A DNA stretch of 64,000 nt from Sphingobacterium sp. FBM7-1 (lineage in GTDB: Bacteria > Bacteroidota > Bacteroidia > Sphingobacteriales > Sphingobacteriaceae): assembly GCF_020687765.1 (NCBI RefSeq), contig NZ_JAJEWJ010000008.1, positions 1 to 64,000 on the forward strand, read 5' to 3'. Made by a program: the position numbers and the translations under genes. Positions 60,079 to 64,000 of this stretch are shown piece after piece (position 1 is the first letter of the stretch; the number at the start of each line of letters is the position of its first letter). Under the pieces are notes generated by a model. That model was not told the origin of the DNA, did no database searches, and saw nothing but the letters and a program-made list of their open reading frames with translations.

Positions 60079-62529
60079 ATGATGATACGTGTTTTTTTAT
60101 ATTTTTTACTCTTTTGCCCTTTCGTGCTTGCTGCGCAGGAGTTGCGGGAGACATTTTTGTTAGAAAAAGATTGGCGGTTTACCAAGGGAGATGTTAAACA
60201 AGCGGAGTTAACCGACTTTGATGATCATGGATGGGATAAGGTAACGGTGCCGCACGACTGGGCTATTTACGGTCCGTTTGACCGGGCACATGATTTGCAG
60301 GAGGTGGCCGTTACGCAGAATGGAGAAAAGGTGGCTACCGTAAAAACGGGACGCACGGGAGGATTGCCGTATGTCGGTGTGGGGTGGTATAGAAATACAT
60401 TTGATGTGACATCTTTTGAGCGATCGAATAAACGTGTTGTATTAAAGTTTGACGGTGCGATGAGTGAAGCTCGGGTGTATGTCAACGGAAAGGAGGTGTG
60501 CTTTTGGCCGTATGGATATAATGCATTTCATTGTGATGTGACGGAATTCATAAATCCCTCCGGCAAGGATAATCTGGTGGCTGTGCGGTTGGAAAATAGA
60601 CCGCAATCGTCTCGCTGGTACCCGGGAGCCGGCCTTTACCGGAATGTGCACGTTATTGTAACGGATCAGGTGCATGTGCCGGTGTGGGGAACGTACGTCA
60701 CGACGCCTTTTGTTTCGGACACGTTGGCATCAGTACGGCTAGAGACTAATATAGAGAATGCAGATGGTAAGATGGTTCGCGTTACCACCGATATTATTGA
60801 TGGACAGGGTAAGGTGGTGTCGTCTAAAGACAATGCACAAAAGATAAACTATGGGCAACCGTTTGTACAGCACTTGGAAGTGTTGGATCCTAGCCTGTGG
60901 AGCCCGGAGAGCCCGGCATTGTATAAGGCCGTATCGCGTATCTTTGTCGACGACAAACTGTTGGATAGCTACGAAACACGATTTGGTATTCGAGACATTA
61001 AATTTGTTGCCGAAAGAGGCTTTTTTCTGAATGGGAAGCACCGCAAGTTTCAGGGTGTGTGTAACCACCACGACCTAGGGCCATTGGGGGCGGCGATCAA
61101 TGTTTCTGCGCTGCGGTACCAACTGGAGCTGCTACAGGAGATGGGCTGTGATGCGATCCGTACGGCACACAATATGCCGGCGCCGGAACTGGTGGAATTG
61201 TGTGATGAACTGGGCTTGATGATGATGATCGAACCTTTTGACGAATGGGATATTGCCAAATGCCTGAACGGCTACCACCGTTTCTTCGACGAATGGGCCG
61301 AACGGGATATGGTGAATATGATCCGTCATTTCCGTAATAATCCATCGGTGGTGATGTGGAGTATCGGCAACGAAGTGCCTACGCAGTGTAGTCCGGAGGG
61401 ATATAAAGTAGCTCGTTTCTTGCAGGATATCTGCCATCGGGAAGATCCGACCCGTCCGGTAACATGCGGGATGGATCAGATAAGCTGTGTGCTGGAAAAT
61501 GGTTTTGCGAGCATGCTCGATATTCCCGGATTTAACTACCGGGTGCACCGCTATCAGGAGGCTTATGCAAAACTACCCCAAAATCTGCTGTTGGGAGCGG
61601 AAACCACGTCGACAGTAAGCTCTCGCGGGGTTTATAAATTTCCGGTCGAGAAAAAAGCGGAGGCGGTGTATGCTGATCATCAGTCCTCCTCTTACGATCT
61701 GGAATACTGTTCTTGGTCAAATTTACCAGACGAAGACTTAGCTATGGCCGACGACCATGCTTGGTCACTGGGACAGTTTGTATGGACCGGTTTTGACTAT
61801 CTTGGGGAGCCCTCTCCTTATGATACGGATGCTTGGCCGAACCATAGTTCGATGTTTGGTATTATCGATTTGGCGAGTATTCCCAAGGATCGCTATTATC
61901 TTTATAAGAGTGTGTGGAATAAACGGGAGAACACCTTACATGTACTGCCGCATTGGACGTGGCCGGAACGCATAGGACAGGTGACTCCGGTATTTGTTTA
62001 TACGAACTATCCAAGTGCGGAGTTATTTATTAACGGTAAGAGCCAAGGTGTGCGCCGGAAAACGGAGGAGACGGTACAACATCGCTACCGCTTGATGTGG
62101 ACGGATGTGGTATATGAACCTGGTGAACTGAAAGTGGTGGCCTATGATGACGAAGGAAAGCCAGCGGAGGAAAAGATCGTCCGGACAGCGGGTAAGGCCC
62201 ATCAAATTGTGTTGGAGACCCCGCATAAGGTCATTGCGGCAGATGGAAAATCATTGGCCTATGTACGCGTAAAGGTGTTGGATAAGGAGGGTAACTTATG
62301 TCCGAACGAGGATGCGCTGGTACATTTCTCCGTAACCGGTGCAGGCCAATACCGGGCAGCTGCAAACGGTGATCCAACCTGTCTGGATCTATTCCATGAG
62401 CCAAAAATGCACCTTTTCAACGGGCAGCTGACGGCGATTGTGCAGGCTGGGGAACAATCGGGAGATATTCAGCTGGAAGCGAAAAGCCAGGGGTTGAAGA
62501 GTGGGAAGATACGTGTGAAGGTAGAATAG
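60079..62529 (+). CDS. GH2 beta-galactosidase-like enzyme (block C)
   Basis: About 816 residues; the frame opens with a TTG at 60067, but the ATG pair at 60079/60082 starts a proper signal peptide (MMIRVFLYFLLFCPFVLAA). Jelly roll (DWRFTKGDVKQAELTDFDDHGW, VPHDWAIYGPF), Ig-like domain, TIM barrel, C-terminal beta domains. Acid/base Glu in WSIGNEVPTQ (about 432), nucleophile Glu in LLGAETTSTVS (about 508). It would remove terminal beta-galactose from the oligosaccharides that GH53 releases. Differs from the block B GH2 in the active-site loops, so specificity may differ. Last gene of block C. Confidence 0.9.
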   Translation: MMIRVFLYFLLFCPFVLAAQELRETFLLEKDWRFTKGDVKQAELTDFDDHGWDKVTVPHDWAIYGPFDRAHDLQEVAVTQNGEKVATVKTGRTGGLPYVGVGWYRNTFDVTSFERSNKRVVLKFDGAMSEARVYVNGKEVCFWPYGYNAFHCDVTEFINPSGKDNLVAVRLENRPQSSRWYPGAGLYRNVHVIVTDQVHVPVWGTYVTTPFVSDTLASVRLETNIENADGKMVRVTTDIIDGQGKVVSSKDNAQKINYGQPFVQHLEVLDPSLWSPESPALYKAVSRIFVDDKLLDSYETRFGIRDIKFVAERGFFLNGKHRKFQGVCNHHDLGPLGAAINVSALRYQLELLQEMGCDAIRTAHNMPAPELVELCDELGLMMMIEPFDEWDIAKCLNGYHRFFDEWAERDMVNMIRHFRNNPSVVMWSIGNEVPTQCSPEGYKVARFLQDICHREDPTRPVTCGMDQISCVLENGFASMLDIPGFNYRVHRYQEAYAKLPQNLLLGAETTSTVSSRGVYKFPVEKKAEAVYADHQSSSYDLEYCSWSNLPDEDLAMADDHAWSLGQFVWTGFDYLGEPSPYDTDAWPNHSSMFGIIDLASIPKDRYYLYKSVWNKRENTLHVLPHWTWPERIGQVTPVFVYTNYPSAELFINGKSQGVRRKTEETVQHRYRLMWTDVVYEPGELKVVAYDDEGKPAEEKIVRTAGKAHQIVLETPHKVIAADGKSLAYVRVKVLDKEGNLCPNEDALVHFSVTGAGQYRAAANGDPTCLDLFHEPKMHLFNGQLTAIVQAGEQSGDIQLEAKSQGLKSGKIRVKVE

Positions 62530-62565
62530 CAAGAACGCCGCCCCAAAAGGGTGGCGTTCTTGCTA
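62527..62565. terminator. bidirectional terminator after block C
   Basis: TAGCAAGAACGCC and its exact complement GGCGTTCTTGCTA flank a 13-base centre, between the convergent GH2 and metK genes. Confidence 0.85.
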
Positions 62566-62581
62566 TTTATTAAGCTTTGAA

Positions 62582-63835
62582 TTATAATCCAAACGCCTCT
62601 TTAATGACATCCACGTAATCCAATTTCTCCCAAGTAAACAATTCCACTTCCACGGTTTTCTGTTCGCCGTTAGAACTTTCAAATGTTTTGGTAATAGTTT
62701 GGGGTGTTCTTCCCATGTGACCATAAGCTGCGGTTTCGGAATAGATGGGATTGCGAAGCCCTAAACGGGTCTCGATACCGTAAGGTGTCATGTCAAAAAT
62801 TTCCCCTATTTTCGCTGCAATCTTGCTGTCGTTGTAAGGAACGTTGCTTTTACCATAAGTATTTACGTAGATGCCCATAGGGTCCTTGACGCCAATAGCA
62901 TAGGATATTTGTACCAAAATTTCGTCTGCTACACCAGCCGCTACTAGGTTTTTAGCGATATGGCGAGTCGCGTAGGCTGCTGAACGGTCTACTTTAGATG
63001 GATCTTTTCCGGAGAATGCACCGCCGCCGTGTGCACCTTTCCCACCATAAGTGTCCACGATAATTTTACGCCCGGTCAGGCCGGTGTCGCCGTGAGGCCC
63101 GCCGATAACAAATTTTCCAGTCGGGTTAACATGGAATTTGATGTCGTCGGTAAACAACTTTTGTAAATCTGGTTTTAATTGTGCTTTTACACGCGGGATC
63201 AGAATGTTTTTGACATCGTGTGTGATTTTTTCCAACATCGCTTCTTCTGTCGCAAAATCGTCATGTTGGGTAGAAATGACGATCGTATCAATACGTTGTG
63301 GTTTATGATCGTCGCTATACTCCAGTGTAACCTGAGACTTTGCATCCGGGCGTAGATAGGTTATCTCGTTATTTTCCCGGCGTAATGCAGCTAGTTCATA
63401 CAACAAGCGATGGGCGAGATCTAAAGCCAGGGGCATATAGTTTTCGGTTTCGTTGCTCGCGTAGCCAAACATGATGCCTTGGTCACCGGCTCCTTGTTCT
63501 TGTTTGGTTTTACGATCCACACCTTGATTAATTTCCGCAGATTGTTCGTGAATGGCAGATAAGATGCCACAAGAGTTTGCTTCAAACATATATTCAGACT
63601 TGGTGTAGCCTATTTTCTGAATCACCGAGCGGGTAATTTTCTGAACATCTAAATAGATTTTAGATTTTACTTCGCCGGCTAAAACAACTTGTCCGGTTGT
63701 TACCAAGGTCTCAATAGCGACGCGGGCGTTTTCATCCCACGCCAAAAAGTTATCAATCAATGCATCGGAAATCTGATCCGCTATTTTGTCAGGGTGTCCC
63801 TCCGACACCGATTCGGATGTAAATAAATAAGCCAT
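62582..63835 (-). CDS. metK: S-adenosylmethionine synthase
   Basis: A 417-residue cytoplasmic housekeeping enzyme that makes S-adenosylmethionine from methionine and ATP. Motifs: [21 protein letters not shown] at the N-terminus, [12 protein letters not shown] (about 117-128), the P-loop-like [21 protein letters not shown] (about 244-264) and [24 protein letters not shown] region ([16 protein letters not shown]). Slightly longer than the roughly 385-residue E. coli enzyme, as usual in Bacteroidota. It marks the return to core genome after the glycan locus. No SAM riboswitch is evident in its 165-bp upstream stretch. Confidence 0.97.
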   Translation of the reverse strand: MAYLFTSESVSEGHPDKIADQISDALIDNFLAWDENARVAIETLVTTGQVVLAGEVKSKIYLDVQKITRSVIQKIGYTKSEYMFEANSCGILSAIHEQSAEINQGVDRKTKQEQGAGDQGIMFGYASNETENYMPLALDLAHRLLYELAALRRENNEITYLRPDAKSQVTLEYSDDHKPQRIDTIVISTQHDDFATEEAMLEKITHDVKNILIPRVKAQLKPDLQKLFTDDIKFHVNPTGKFVIGGPHGDTGLTGRKIIVDTYGGKGAHGGGAFSGKDPSKVDRSAAYATRHIAKNLVAAGVADEILVQISYAIGVKDPMGIYVNTYGKSNVPYNDSKIAAKIGEIFDMTPYGIETRLGLRNPIYSETAAYGHMGRTPQTITKTFESSNGEQKTVEVELFTWEKLDYVDVIKEAFGL

Positions 63836-64000
63836 TATTATCTATATCTTTTTGATTGAACGTACGAAAGGAGTTGTCTAAGTAGAAGTGGAAAAACGAC
63901 TGTAATTCTGGTTTTAGCACTTTTTTTTACTGTGGTTGCAATCTCCTTCTGCCATATTAATTAATATGTAGCACGCAAATCAGTCCACATTTTTCGTGTA

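Noticed and set aside
63836..64000. Possible SAM riboswitch upstream of metK
   Set aside because: I looked for a compact stem/pseudoknot leader and found no convincing conserved core; only AT-rich promoter-like DNA is seen.

Overview
The window looks like a chromosomal segment of a Bacteroidota bacterium, most likely of the family Sphingobacteriaceae (inference from gene content). Three SusC/SusD outer-membrane pairs, two hybrid two-component regulators, lipoprotein glycan binders, the scarcity of clear Shine-Dalgarno sequences and TTTG/TAnnTTTG-type promoters all fit this. No rRNA, tRNA, CRISPR array or complete transposase is visible.

Region 1 (1-9.8 kb) is a mosaic of accessory genes and gene debris: the end of a fibronectin-III-like protein, a DUF5675 gene with a small partner, a RelE-type toxin/antitoxin pair whose toxin is broken, the 3' end of an unrecognised gene, an Rpn-like PD-(D/E)XK protein, a zinc/cadmium-type P1B ATPase, an outer-membrane barrel protein, a DoxD/DoxA-like membrane protein, a PIN toxin with its antitoxin, and what look like terminal repeats of an IS21-type element. 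Region 2 (9.6-12.8 kb) holds a 41-residue ORF with its own hairpin, an LpxL/HtrB-like protein lacking the usual acid residue, and a LytS/LytTR pair. Region 3 (12.9-17.0 kb) holds an acyl-CoA dehydrogenase, a double-domain universal stress protein and a BCCT transporter.

Region 4 (17.2-62.6 kb) is a large composite polysaccharide utilisation locus. Its enzymes point to pectic arabinan and type I arabinogalactan. Block A (17.4-34.8 kb) has two GH51 arabinofuranosidases, SusC/SusD, two surface lipoproteins, a single-domain GH43, a BNR-4 protein and a double GH43: an arabinan set. Block B (minus strand, 46.4-34.9 kb) has a hybrid two-component regulator, SusC/SusD and a GH2. Block C (plus strand, 46.7-62.5 kb) has a second such regulator, a clan GH-A enzyme that may be GH147, SusC/SusD, a SusE-like lipoprotein, a GH53 endo-galactanase and a GH2: a galactan set. 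Blocks B and C diverge from a 0.27-kb gap between the two regulators. The window ends with metK on the minus strand.

The most informative non-coding signal is a pair of near-identical operator-like sequences. One lies upstream of the first GH51 gene in block A, the other upstream of susC in block B. They match at 23 of 30 positions, carry the same 22-bp-spaced TGAC half-sites, and sit exactly 36 bp before a TTTG -33 element. This suggests that one regulator, probably the block B HTCS, drives both blocks. Block C has a different candidate motif. Inside block A a decayed cassette (small lipoprotein plus fibronectin-III-like pseudogene) is related to the gene that runs off the left edge of the window.
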